Shown here: positions 46,889 through 59,047 of the stretch, piece by piece
Layout: every line of letters begins with the position of its first letter
Position numbering within the stretch: position 1 is the stretch's first letter
NCBI GenBank assembly: GCA_016508695.1
Contig: VNKQ01000002.1
Span: 372,001 to 436,000 of the forward strand
Source: Hyphodiscus hymeniophilus
Lineage: Eukaryota > Ascomycota > Leotiomycetes > Helotiales > Hyphodiscaceae
Reading direction: 5' to 3'
DNA: 64,000 nucleotides
Made by a program: the position numbers and the translations under genes
The notes under the pieces: model-generated
Told to the model about the DNA's origin: nothing
Databases searched by the model: none
What the model saw: the letters and a program-made list of their open reading frames with translations, nothing else

Positions 46889-49125
46889 ATGACGAGTGAC
46901 AGATGTCGTACATGGGATTGGCGTTACATTTGGCGTATATATCGCCTTTCGGATCGGTGGCAAAATAAGGATGCTGGTTCTCGCCTGGTTCGGTCGAGTA
47001 GATGACGTTGCAAGCAATTGCTGGTATGGAGTCTGTTTGGATTGATTATATATGGCCCCAATACCCGCACACAATGGAGTCGTGGAGGGAAGAGGTCGAC
47101 ATCTAGCATGTCGTACAACCTTGTACAGAGAGGAAGAAGCTGCACACATGGTCGCACAGTATATAAGACAGAAATACTATGTATATGTCCAAGCAATGAG
47201 GCTTCTCGATGCTCGTCATGCTATGCGTCTTTCATACCCTCGTCATCGTTTTCTACCAAAGTAACTTGGCAAGCAATCAAGCAATCCTCAAGTGAGCGAA
47301 AATTCTCTGCCATCCTCCCTACGCCTCCTTCCTGAAGAGTCAGATATATGCATGACAAGTACCACGAACAAGTCCAGAAACGGACAATGTACAAACACAC
47401 CTTGTATGTCGTGGGATGCAAAAGAAACTTTGGGTATTCCGGGCATTAAAGTATTCGCCTAGAGTCTAGAGAGTGAGCCACTTATTAGAGTAATCATCGA
47501 CGTTTTGATACAGTATTCAGTCTTGACGAGGGTTTCCCTAAGAGGTAGGAGGCTTACGGTCGAGTGATACTCAAATGTTATTCTGTGAGTTCTATCGACA
47601 CCGAATTCGCCATATCTCCATCTGTCGCCGTCGAAATGGACTCCTTCCTATCGTCTTGCTTGCTAAGTCATCCAAGGCTCGAGGAATATTTATTCAAGGC
47701 CTTGGATCCTCCGCATGGTTGTTTCATACGAGTAATATGCTAGATGCATCTCTAGATTCCGCGACCGCGTCGACTCCGTTTGATTCCTTGGTCGGTAATA
47801 GCCTGGATGCGTACCGTATTGAAGTCCTGAGAACTCCTGGCACTTAAGACCGCGCTTCCGTTTCTCTTTCTCTTTGTCTTTCCTTTCTTCACCACGTTTC
47901 TGCTTGTCTTGGTCTTGTCATTCTTTAGATCTTGAAGTTTGACGGAGCCGTCGTTTCGTCTTTTCGTTCGGTGAAGTCTCACTTTCGACGAATGGACCTT
48001 GTCTCTTATCAAGAGCGTAAGATTGATCACTTCTGGAATTACGGCACGGATTAAACGATGGCATTGGGTAGCTTGAAAGAGAGTGGCTCTGCGATCTTGT
48101 TCTGGGGATATTGGGCGGGTATTTCCGCGGCATTCCTTTCCTAAGTCTATTTTGCATATATTTGTGCCCATCTGGGCTGTTGAAACTACCTCCCCAGAAC
48201 AAAAATCCTCTCCATCTGTAAGAACTTGATATCGCGGGAAGCAAGACTCTTCATCTCCACGAGCTTGGTCTTGTCGGTCGCAAATCATCATGGGCTGGGT
48301 ATATGCTGCAGACTCTTCCCACTCGTCAGATCTCATCCGCCGCCATCGAAGATATCGATGGGTTGCTCCGCCTTATATTGAGTCGTACGTGACGTCTGAT
48401 GGCCTCCATCCCTACCACAACAGGGAATGCTTCATCGCCTATCCAAGAAACCATAACAACGACGAGCATATCGAAAGCCATACGTGCCTGACCATCGACC
48501 TCCGGGATCGATATGTCCGTGAAGGAATATTTGAGTGGAGGGACGACTTTGATCACGTGGGAGAGGTGTCGAAACAATACGATCCGATTCCGTGGCTGAC
48601 GAGATATCATCCGTTGAAGACAGCGTCAGAAAATCGAGCGTGTCTGCGACCGGGATCAAGTGCGAGTTTCACTGGGGTTTGGCAGTACTTTGGTCCTTGG
48701 GCATCATATTTCCTACTGTATGGCGGGCTACACATGACTTTTGGAATTTCTTCGTGAGCTAGCACTGACTGTTGAATTTATCTCGGGGCTTTTCGCTTTA
48801 AAACTTGGGTGAATGCCATGATTCAATTGCCATCTTTTCTCTCCCAACTCCAAACACATATATGACCCGTAGCCACAAAAGCTCATATATCGAAAACACT
48901 CCCCCAAGATTCCTATTTGTATGTTCTTTACAAAAGACATCAAGGTTCGCCATTTCAAACTCTAGATGAGCTCGACCGTTACTTATATTGCGGCGAATCG
49001 GCGGAATCCTTATGATAACTCTTTGATCAAGATCCCTCAAGCGGAAGATATCGCCAGGAGAGCGAAGTGCAACGGATTTCATTGCGCAAGTTCGTCTCTT
49101 GAGCATGCCGAATCAGTCTTCACGA
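46889..49125. other. Intergenic, about 2.2 kb, two weak ORF candidates
   Basis: Between two 3' ends. Two open frames overlap head to head: 47752-48336 on the minus strand (194 aa, very basic C-terminal half with KKGKTKRKR) and 48290-48757 on the plus strand (155 aa, Tyr/His/Asp-rich). Neither has a recognised domain or introns; both are listed only as candidates. Nothing else seen. Confidence 0.35.
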
Positions 49126-52100
49126 CTACTCATTCGACTTCATATGGTGGACATTGTGCCTACAGATCCCATACCTCTCTATATGTTCGCAACCGTTCTG
49201 AGGCCGAGCGCCGCCTGCGGATACTGGGAGTGAACGCGTTTCCCAGGGGATCGTGTTTGCTACAGTGTTTGCTACATTAACTCCAGCACGGTCGATATCG
49301 CCCGCGTACAAACCAGGGCCGGAATTATGTTCCGAGATAAAGCCACGATCGATGAAGGCCTCGCTCCGAGGAGGGTGTTGATAATGCATGAGTCCAGCGC
49401 GCTTAATCCGATCTAGCTCATTCCATGCAGGCGTTCCAGCGCGGTCAATGTTGTGTCCATCCGCAGGTGCGAGGGAAGTTGCAGTTGGAGATCGGTATTG
49501 CCCGGGCATATATTGCACGGCCTGCAATCCTAAACGGTCATTCATCTGAGCATCAACACTTTGGGCACGCCCGTAAAATGCATCGGAGGGCTGCCAACTA
49601 GGCGCTCCAGCGCGATCGATGTTATGTTCATTCGTAGCTGCGAAGGGAGTTGCAGTGGAAGATCGGTATTGCCCGGGGTTATATTGCACAGCCTGCAATC
49701 CAGAACGGTCATTCATCTGAGCATCAACATTTCGGGCAGGCTGGAAAAGTCCATTGGGGGGCTCATTCCATGCAGGCGCTCCGGCGCGGTTAATGTTATG
49801 TTTCTTCGCAGGTGCGATTTGCATCCTCTGTAGGCCACGTCTTTCTATCCTCTGAGAGTGGAGATCACTTCTACTGTAAGAAGGACCGGGAGCAGACTGC
49901 GGCACCTGAATACGTCGTGCTGTATATGGATCATCAAAATCGAAAATTTCCTGAGAAATCTGCCAACCACCTCTTTCTATCTGCGTATCGGGAGTGGCAT
50001 ACATATCAGCAGGTGACGCACCCAGCTGGTGCAGTGCTCCAGCACCATCGATGGTGTTGAATGGTGGCCCACGGGTGATGGGATCCTGTGCCTTAACCTC
50101 TTGAGTTGCGGCCATGCCGTATCTATCAGGGGGCCCGAGTGGTGGCACGGCCGCCGACAGGGAAGGGCCAGACGTGGACATGAGTGGGGTTGGAGGGGAA
50201 GATTCCCATTCCATTTCATCATCCTTCTCCACAGCTGAAGGTACATCAACATTGGATTCTTGAGTTCTTTCCTGTGGTAGTGGAACAGTTTCCTCCGAGG
50301 CAAGTCGTGAAATCGACATGTTTTGAGCATTATCCAACGATTGAGACATGACGAACTTTGGCTGTGCGTCTCTATTGATGCCTGATCTTTCTCTCTCTCT
50401 GCGCTGAGGGCTGGCTTTTCCTCTCTGGTACCAGTCATTTGCCGAATTGTCATCACCAAGTATAAGGTAGATATCCGCAACTTCACACATTGACTGTAAC
50501 GTAGATGAGTGTTCGGAGCCAAGCAACCTTTCTCTACCAGTTACCACACCCAAGTAAGTCTGAATAGCTTCTTGATATCGATGTTGAAGCTTGTAGACCA
50601 AAGCAATATTGGAACGCAGATATAGAACCAACGAGTCATCTTTACCGCCGGAAAGGCTGCGAGCCTTGGTAAAAGCTGTCTGGAAGAATTGTTCGGCCTT
50701 GTTGAAATCGCCTTTTTTCATCGCAATTTCTCCCAAATTATTCAAGGATTCAAACACTGTCTTGTGTATTGGTCCATTAATCTTGGTGTATCCATCCAGT
50801 GTTCGTTGGAACATGCGGGTTGCTTCGTCGTAATGTGTTTGTAATGCAAGCAGATTGCCGATGTTGTTGACGGTGTTTAGCGTGCGTGCATGGTCAGGCC
50901 CCAACAGAGACTCTTTGACCTGAAGTGCTAGCTCGAGCTTGGGTTTCGCTTTTTCCAACTGCTTCGCTTCAAGGTATAGCGCCCCGAGGTTGTTTAACGT
51001 GGATAAGGTAGCAATACTGTAATATCCTAGCACCTGCTCCTGAATATCGAGAGCCTTCAAAAATAACGATTCGGCATCTTTGTACCTATCATGTTCGCCG
51101 TAGAATGTTGCAAACGTGGTCCGATACCCCTCCACAAAACCGCCGTATGTGATGAGGTCCTCTTCGGAGGGCAAATAATGACCACAATTTTCGGTACACG
51201 CATCGATATGAGACAGAAGTTGTTGTCGATTTCGGAAAGTCAGCTTCTCTTTATCGAAGCTTTGAATGAAGGAAGAAGTCATAGCAGTCGCGGTAGCGGT
51301 TCTTCGGTGTCGGGCACCACCTCTGCTCCTGAGCTGCAACCAATCCTAGATTTTATGGTGAGCAGGTAGAAGTATGATTTTAAAATAAAGGCATACTTTG
51401 ATAAGCGGGTGCAGTGAGAAAGTGACTCCTTCCTCGCCGATGTTTAGAGTCTGAACAAGCGACAGGTTGACAAGACCGACGACAATATCTTGAAATTGAA
51501 ACGTGTCCCATGATCCACCAGTCTCAAAGGTAGCCTTCCATAGCAAAGGAAGTTCCTCTGCATATTGTTGGAAGTCGCTAAATAGAGTCTCCGCGATGTT
51601 TGCTGGATCAAAGAAAGCTGCTTGCATGAGAAAGTCGCCAATCTGCGTTCGTGTTTCATGACTCTCAGATATCTGATCGAATGACATTTCCCATGTAGTG
51701 AGTACGGAAAGGTTTTCAGTGCTGTCTTCGAATCCATCGGAAGTGCGCTTACGATACTCCCAAAGTGATCGTGGAGTTGTTTTCAGAATGAATTCTTTCC
51801 GTTGCTCAAAGTGTTCCATGAACATTTTCAGTGGGAGTTGGCGAATTGAGATATAAGCCGCAGCTTGATCGATGGCGAGAGCCAGATAGCCAAGCTTCTT
51901 CACGATGTTTTTTCCATCTTGTAAATCTTGAGCTATCGGATCAGCTGTCGAGACCATAGAAGTGCGGGACATGAGCAACTCCAATCCTTCCTCGTCGCTC
52001 AACCCAGATAGAGGAATGGCTGTACCTAGCCTTGCACTTGATGCATGACGGCTTGTGACCAGGATCGAACTCTTATTCGTGCCATTCGACTGAGGAAAGA

Positions 52101-52965
52101 ACGTAGGCAGGTTCTGAAAGGAATTCGGGTCGTCAAAATTGTCAAATACAAGAAGCCAGGGATCTTTCCGGTTTCGAAGCCGCGTCTTAACTTCAGATTT
52201 CGCATCAAGTGACTTTTCTGACGCTATATTATCATCAAGGAGTTTCAAGATTTTCTCGTAACTCCGGGTAGCAGAGGCTTCGGATGATGAATCAACCCAA
52301 AAGATTGCAGTAAATGTGCTTGTATTGCGATGACAAAATTCGAGAGCCACCTGGGTTTTGCCTTGGCCTCCGACTCCTGTAAGAACAATGACCGCAGGAT
52401 GGATTGTGGTCGAGTTTATGGTGTTTTGTATTTGGCTTAATACGTCTGAGCGACCAACGAAATGGGAGAGTCTAGAAGAAGGTACATCGAAGAAAGACTT
52501 GGCCGCCGTTGAGGCTGCGATTGGTTTTGGTGCGTTGTGGACGTGAACAGAGGAGAGGTGCAGATTGATAGTCGACTTGTATTCCGCCAATGCACCCAGG
52601 ATCTCTCGAAGCTTGGTATCTTTTCCAAAACTCCGAATACCCTTCCAGGTTTTCTCGAACTTTGATGCTGCCTCAGCTGGGGTCATCGACTGGATGAGAG
52701 ACTCAAGCCGACGTAGTTGTCGTAGGCATCCTTCCAGGACTCGGTTCAATGCCTTCTTCGTGGACTCGTCGAGTAGGTCCCGATACTTTGGACTGTCTAA
52801 ACCCTGAACAACGCTGATCAGAAGCGGTAGTTGAACAGCGAGATCCTGAAATGCGAGGTTCTGTCGGAAAGCTTGTACGCGATCCAAGATCTTAGAGCAC
52901 GCATCAGCGATTGCAAGCACACTTGAGGTTATCCCAAGGACGGCAATCAACTCAGCGCCCGACAT
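49126..52965 (-). CDS. STAND protein: SesA-like domain, NB-ARC, TPR and repeat tail
   Basis: Minus-strand exons 52965-51397 and 51345-49126 (intron 51 bases) give 1262 aa; the splice joins SLHPLIK to DWLQLRSR. Residues 1-130 are helical and SesA/NACHT_N-like (AVLGITSSVLAIADACSKIL), the usual death-effector-type N-domain of fungal NLRs. NB-ARC spans about 165-430: Walker A VLTGVGGQGKT, Walker B PWLLVFDNFDDP, SILVTSRH, and YLALAIDQAAAY in place of GLPLA. TPRs of the kinesin-light-chain style run about 585-800 (LNNLGALYLEAKQLEKAK, LNTVNNIGNLLALQTHYDEA). From about 950 the tail is different: it carries about twelve I-[DEN]-R-x-G motifs, including two 57-58-residue near-identical copies. The upstream in-frame GTG at 52974 was not used. 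Probably a receptor for non-self or stress signals; ligand and output unknown. Confidence 0.9.
49431..49806. repeat. Tandem 171-174-bp repeats in the STAND gene tail
   Basis: Two full copies start at 49431 and 49602 and a partial third at 49776, phased at 171 and 174 bases, so the reading frame is kept (57 and 58 codons). Each begins, on the plus strand, with a GCG(T/C)TCC(A/G)GCGCG block and includes CGGTCATTCATCTGAGCATC. High similarity points to recent duplication. Confidence 0.85.
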
Positions 52966-54205
52966 CCTTCGCACGATCGCTCAACTCGAGAGAATAGAAT
53001 GCGAAGGTCTGTCCCCGACATGACGATCTTTTGTTCGAATATGAGGTCGAAGATCTCTTTTCAGCTGAGGGCACCTGGGCGTTTGGGCGTCACAGAACAG
53101 CACAGCCCCGGACTTGGTACCAATGAAAGCCTTGCAACCCAGCCACGCAACTATGCACCTTCATATCGATGAAATAAGAAGGCGAGTATGAGAGATTATG
53201 GTGAAGAACAACAAAAAGTAAGTGGAATGAGCCTCTAACTTCACTTATCAGCGTACAGTATATTCCAGTTGAGCTTTAAGTTTGAAGGGTGCAGATACAG
53301 CGAAGATTGGAGTGTTTGTACCGTAACCGCACTCATGCCTTCTCAGTCTAAAACTCAAGCTCCCAGCGCCAACTGTGCCCCACCAAGCCCCTCCTTCTGC
53401 ATGCCACTACCCCATGATCTTCGCTCTTTCCTTTATGCGCCTTTGCCTTTTCATCTCATCTTTTCCTGTTCATGGGATATCAAAACTGTTTTCCTCCCAC
53501 GCTCCTTCAATTCGCGCCCCAGCTTCGATGATGCCGTTACGATGGAGCGTCGAAGACTGCAGACACGATTTTCTCGCCAGGGGAGCGTTTGTCTGCATTG
53601 GCTTTGGGGCCAGAGGAAGATATTTTGAGGACTGGACGAGAAATTCGTTGATTGCGTGAAGTATATTCTCGGGCTTGAAGGCTGCCAGATGTCTAAGAAG
53701 CTTACTCGCACATGAGTATGCGCTTGCCACATCTTCTGCTGAACGTTGTAGAGTTGCAGTGGCTTGGAACCCCTTCTCTAAAGCACACTGCATGGCCACA
53801 CTCCATAAGGCTTGAACGGCGCCGCCGCGCAGCAGCTGCTTGCTTTAGGGCATTGGGAAATGGTATCGCAAATGCCGCCAACCTCATTTATCATTGCACA
53901 TAACAGTTTTTCTATATGCATATCTACGTGATTGATCGCGAGTCCAGTGACGTTGCATCAGAAAGCTGAATCCAGTAATGATGCCTTCCCACAGAAAGTA
54001 CGATTAGGTAGTCTCTGTACCCAAACAACCCAAAGAAGTCTCCACGTCCTTGTTCGTGCGATGAGAAATTCTTCTTGATGCATGCCTTTCGCAACTCTGT
54101 GGAGGTCAATTGCCGTTCAAGACACCTCGGAGAGCGTTTGCGCAGTTCCCAAGTGATTGGTTCAGGCCTCACAAGCAACACTGCATCCTCAGGAGGGATT
54201 GCTAT
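52966..54205. other. Intergenic with a possible degraded minus-strand gene
   Basis: Upstream of the STAND gene. A minus-strand frame at about 53840-53470 (GGAVQALWSVAM...LEKGFQATATLQRSAEDVASAY) has protein-like composition but no upstream ATG in frame and no recognised domain; an acceptor AAGCAAGCAG just upstream hints at a lost or missed first exon. Weak candidate. Confidence 0.3.
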
Positions 54206-55744
54206 CTACATCTTCCTCCTTTTCCTCTTATTCGATGTGCCAGCTGGCAAGCGTTGAAGAGTGTTCTGTTCGGAAGTCGTACCAGATGCTCGCAGAATAC
54301 TCGTTGTTTGGTTGGTGGTATTCGGTTTCGACATCAGCTCAGGCGCGGTTTCCCGACGCTCGTGCTCTAGGTCCTTTCGCTCAACTACAGGGTTTTGGGG
54401 CTGTTGCTCCTTCGAAACTTGCTTCTGTTTGTTGGTCGTGGTGGCGTCCTTGATAGCCGTATCTTCCTCCCACTTCTTCATCGACTTATCACTAAGGCAA
54501 TCGATTATTTGCAGCTCGGCTCCAAGCCATAGGTCGGCGATCTTGGACAAGGCAGATAGACGTGTATTGTTGACACTCGATGCGTCCATCAACCCAATAA
54601 ATTCCACCTGATTAGCCTTATACTGCGCGTTCACGTCGAGCAATCGGCTCCTTAGCCCTGTCATAAGGTCTTCATTCCGAATTCTCAGTCCCTCATCCTT
54701 TCCCGCCTGGGCGATTTCTTCCAATCTCTGCTTGGCGACTTTCTCCTTCTCGAGCTTCTCCATTGCAAGAGCTCGGATCTTTCGTCTGTTCTCCCTCTCC
54801 AGCAAGCTCATGTCGAGCCTTTCCTTCTCTCGGTCTCGCCTCTCAATGTCTTGCTTCTTCAGTCTCTTCTCACGCTCATGCCTCTCTTTCTGGATGTTCT
54901 GCATCGCGCGTTCCTCTTCCTCTTGCTTGCGTGTATGCCTCTCTCTAGCCTCCAATTCCACTTGTGCTACCCACCGTTTGCGAATCGATCGTTTTTGGTC
55001 CACAGAAGCTGTAGATGGCAGATACTCGAAAGTTCCGTCAGACGTCACAGAGTAGCTCCGTACTGTTGCGTTCGGAAAGCCTCCAGGTGGTCGTTCTACA
55101 AGTAGGAACTGAGCAGATGATAATCAAGAGAGAATGGAAGTCTTACTATCGTAATCAATGAGAGATTCTAGGAGTTGTGTCTGGGTAACAACGGCAATTT
55201 CATTCACCTCCTTAGCCTCTATAGCACGCAAACTTTTCAGAGTCAACCACTTCATCACAAATTCGGCATCGGTGCTGCGTTTATCCCTTGGCCCGAGTTG
55301 TTCATCGTCCCAGATTTCGTTCGGATATGCAGCGTCTTCGCTCTGTTGTTGAGTAAACGTGACAGCCCCTTCTCGTCCTGCTAGGGCCGGTACCCGATGT
55401 AGAGCAGCTTTTCTGCGTATAGCTGGAGCGAGTCCCTGTCGAGCTGTCTGCATACATCTGAGCATCGGAGAAGAGAGAATGTGCGTAATGTTTAAGGGCT
55501 TGAAATATCGCGCTAGGTCATCGCACTCTTTCTCCCCTCGAGAAGACAGTGGTGGATCTGGGCCGAAATACTTGGCCGGGTCCTTCTCACTCTGTCACCC
55601 CGGATTATTAATAGAACAACATCATGAGGGATCTTGGAGCAGGACCAAGGATACCTGTCTCATACATACCGACGCATGACGGATGAAATGAACAATTACC
55701 AGTGGTGGCAGTTTCGAAGACAGCTTTGCTGCGTCAAAAGACAT
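54206..55744 (-). CDS. Histidine-phosphatase (PGM-like) domain fused to a coiled coil, likely inactive
   Basis: Minus-strand exons 55744-55670, 55591-55147 and 55095-54206 (introns 78 and 51 bases) give 469 aa. The first exon ends in LVIVHFIRHAS: the RH motif with phospho-acceptor His23. Exon 2 has PDPPLSSRGEKECDDLA and ILSSPMLRCMQTA (Arg70), the standard second and third blocks of the phosphoglycerate-mutase/histidine phosphatase family. The place where active members have VTHG reads AVVTQTQLLESL: the second catalytic His is replaced by Gln162, and the usual Glu/Asp block between is poorly preserved. From about 185 on, exon 3 encodes a highly charged coiled coil (RERHTRKQEEEERAMQ), then a Lys-rich end with KRKRRKM, a possible nuclear signal. 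A pseudophosphatase with a scaffold-like extension is the best reading. Missing both the small first exon and its RH motif, the fold would not have been seen. Confidence 0.82.
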
Positions 55745-57215
55745 GGCGATATTCAGGATACTTGGGTTGATAATGAGTTAAAAGAGGGTATGCTGTTATT
55801 GAATTCCAGCAACAAGAACTCTCCTTCAATAATTGAGAATGAAAGCACTGCCAAGTATATGGAGTCGGAATTTGACATTCTCGAATCTCTAGGACTACGT
55901 GCTCGCACTTTCTCGAGCAGACCCTTTTTGTCTCGAACAGAAGCCAGACCAATCAATAGGATACGAGAGACTTCATCGGTACAGTTGCTGCATAAGCTGT
56001 AAATGCTATGCATAGCTTGATAACTTGGACTTTTTGAAAGAACCCGCAACCCACTGCATGGTGCCGACGACAAGAGAAATACACCCGCGTAAAATCATCT
56101 GAAAGGACTGGGAGTGTCTTCTTGCGCCATCAATATAACAGGAAGAGCATTCTCAAAGGAGCACGACACGTGTATCGCACGTGATGAAGCACTTTCTAAT
56201 TCGAAAGGAGAGCGTGGCCCATAGCACCTGAATGGATGCATCATATGAAGCAATACTGCGAGAATTACAGGCAGCCAGATCTTCCGGTATCTCTAAGTAC
56301 TCGCATTGGAATAAGAGATCTAACCGAGAAATCATGGAGAACAAAAGTCTTCCTAGACTCCGTCCACAGGTGAAACGGGCATGCAAATCATTGCCAACAC
56401 TCGATGGTCTGAGTGATTCGAGTACGAAACGATGAAGGCGTCGACTTCGACACTGACTATATGCAAACGGAGTCGTGGGCTGATGTATCGAATGCGCGTC
56501 AAACTTGCCGTCGCGAACGAAGTCGCGAGTATTCGGATCACGTGTTTGTGCAATCGAGGAAGAGACTTAGGATCCCTCATCTTCACTAATAAACATCACA
56601 GTTCTTCCAAAATATTCATGACAAAATATTTTGAGTTTGAAGCGAAGCACAACGGGCCACTTCAATGCACAGCTCCTGCCTATCGCGAAGCCCGATGTCG
56701 TCCAGTCTGTTGTCCGCAGTAAGAGCCACAATGGCGCCAGAAATGGGTTCGCCTTCTAAAAGCTTTCTTCACACTCATTCCCCATCTTACTGTACTTAAG
56801 CATACTGCGTTTGGGATTCACTTTTGTACTGAGGATGATGCATATTGTCTTAAGGATCCAAATGTCTCTGACTCTAGCGATGCTGTTCAGAGCCACCAAT
56901 CTCGCTGATATTTTCTGCTCTGTTTATGTTTTTGAGTCGGCGCCCCTCTCCCGAGTTCATCTCGTGAGGAGTACATAACTCTGCCGTAAAGGGGCCGTAC
57001 ACACTGCGCTCGCTTGATTTCCTTGACCCAAAATGAAGATTTCTTCCTCCGAGCATTCCGCCAAGTATTCTATGCCAGTTTGCTAGGGATACATGGCCTT
57101 CAATTCGCAATCAATGGATATTAGGTAATGCCTTACCTTTTTATCAAGTTGGTGTGGAGTACATTTTTAGTTTAAGGCCAATTCTAAACACCATGGAGAT
57201 GAGCTTTCATGTTAT
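55745..57215. other. Intergenic, about 1.5 kb
   Basis: Between two leftward genes. Frames such as 56073-55753 (-) and 56232-56435 (+) are short and without recognised domains. Holds the upstream region of the phosphatase-like gene and the 3' flank of the Zn2Cys6 gene. Confidence 0.4.
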
Positions 57216-59047
57216 TCAAACATCGGTTGTTTGAGTTACAGCAGAAATTTTCCGTTTCGCTTCCACCTCATCCCACAGGCTTTTATGAAACTTCCCGAGA
57301 AGCTTTTCATTCCATATAGCTCTACTTATACAAGCTTTCATGTCTGCCCAATTCTCAATGCCCATATCTTCAGTCATCTCAGCAAGGTGACTCACGAACC
57401 ATGGCCGTTCCGGCGTACCTAGCGCGGAGACTCCCCCGACCGCAAAAAACCACAACATAATGATGTTAGTGGTGTAGCTAGTGCTCGATATGAGAGCTCT
57501 GAGTGAAGAGATGAGTTGGTGCATCAGGTAATTGATGGCAAGTGTACCGTCAGGTGGAAGTCCTCGCCAGGCTGTGAAAACATGAAGGCAGATAGCGATA
57601 CGAGCACACTCTGAGACCAGTGCAGAGTTCTCGACAAGAGTTGCATCCGGATCTTGGAGTGATGCCGTGGTAATGGGCCGCAGACTGAGTAGATGCGACA
57701 AAATTGTGCACATCCGTGTCAGCATAATGAGATGGGTTGAAGGTTCGGGGTATCCCCGCCAGACGGCAACCAATTCCCCAACATGTTGAATGGAATACAG
57801 TATGGTAGCAATCGATGGTATAATGCCTAGTCCAACCAGATTGAGACGAGGTGGATCGTCGTAAGTTGGTCCGAAGTCTTGGAAGTGTGAGATGATGGGG
57901 GCGCCATATTCTATGGGGAAGAAAGCAGGGAGGGTAGGATCAACCTCAGGATACGGAACTTCATACATGGCTGCGGCGAACACCCTCCGCTCAATCAGCA
58001 AGTCGATGGAGGATGAGCCGATCATGAAACGCTTACCAAAATACGCTACTTGCAACCATGGGGGATGACTCTCGGATTACATTGAGCCCACCGCGAACTT
58101 CAACCATTCGTCTCAACCCAAGTATGTGCATTCTCAACATTCTCATGTTATTTTCCTCATGCTTACACGCCGTCAGTACACTGCAAGCAATGCAAGGATG
58201 GAGTTTGGTACCTCGATGGCTGCGAGTGTTGCCACAGCACTTATAGTTGAGTCCGAAACGCCGTCAGTGAGGTCTGACTTCTCAACACGATCTCTGAGCA
58301 GACGGATGCATTCAGCTGATAGCTGATGGGGGTTATACTTTGGCCTATGAATGCGAAGACTTTCAAGTCGCAAGGCAGTGAGCCGGAGCGTCGCATGAAA
58401 GAGGACTGGATCACTCCAAACCAGCGGCACATAGTAGTTCGTTGTGGGATTTGATTCTGATGGTGGCTGCCACGGAAACACAAGGTATACGGCGGTCTTA
58501 AGATCTAACTCAAGTCAGAGAATTCACAGCTTTTTGCGTTGTAGAAAAGTTGGAGAAAAGGAAAGAGGGTACGAACAGTGTTTCATCAGAACATCGATGC
58601 CAGAAACCATACTTTTGGGATGGGTTTCAAAGGGGTCCAGCATTTCGCCACTTATCGATATCGGTAACGCAGAGTTCCAATCCCAATCCGAATCAGACTG
58701 GGACTGACTGACATTGTCAGAAGGGTACTCAGAGCCGCTTAATTGACTTTGATCCGTTTTCGGTGCCAAAGGCCTAACTCTTCCAAGCTCGCTCCTCCGA
58801 GGCGTGATCGCAGAATCGTAGTTGCAAGCTTCTATGATTGGAAAACGTCGATAACAAGCTCCACAGACTGGTTTTACTTCATCGCACTGTTCAGACAAGT
58901 CAGTAAACAGAAATTGCATTGACGCACAGACAGTACACACAGTACCTTTAGCTTTCGTTCTTTGCAGGTCGAGCAGCCGTTCCTCGATTTCTTGTGTGAT
59001 CTCCTTGTTGGCGGTTCGGCATCAGGTGGCACAATGATACCAAACAT
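57216..59047 (-). CDS. Zn2Cys6 fungal-specific transcription factor
   Basis: Five minus-strand exons: 59047-58946, 58886-58577, 58504-58212, 58161-58037 and 57984-57216, giving 532 aa. The binuclear zinc cluster uses Cys25, 28, 35, 42, 45 and 55 (CSTCKERKLK then CDEVKPVCGACYRRF); the first intron falls exactly between the second and third cysteine, a common place in this family. The spacing of the last pair (nine residues) is slightly long. After an acidic linker with QSQSDSDWDWNS comes the fungal transcription-factor homology region (about 130-450): FHATLRLTALRLESLR, ISAVATLAAIEHEENNMRMLRMH, MVEVRGGLNVI. Intron 2 uses a less usual GTTCGT donor, chosen because it preserves frame and homology. 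Probably a local regulator of the SnoaL-like and oxidoreductase genes that follow. Confidence 0.85.

Noticed and set aside
55634..56002. Plus-strand ORF of 122 aa
   Set aside because: Overlaps the first exon and upstream region of the phosphatase-like gene; no domain, no splice support.
57985..58055. MQVAYFGKRFMIGSSS... start of the last exon frame of the Zn2Cys6 gene
   Set aside because: Lies in an intron; exon 4 to exon 5 splicing gives SSVFWVFAAAMYEVPY, which continues the domain.
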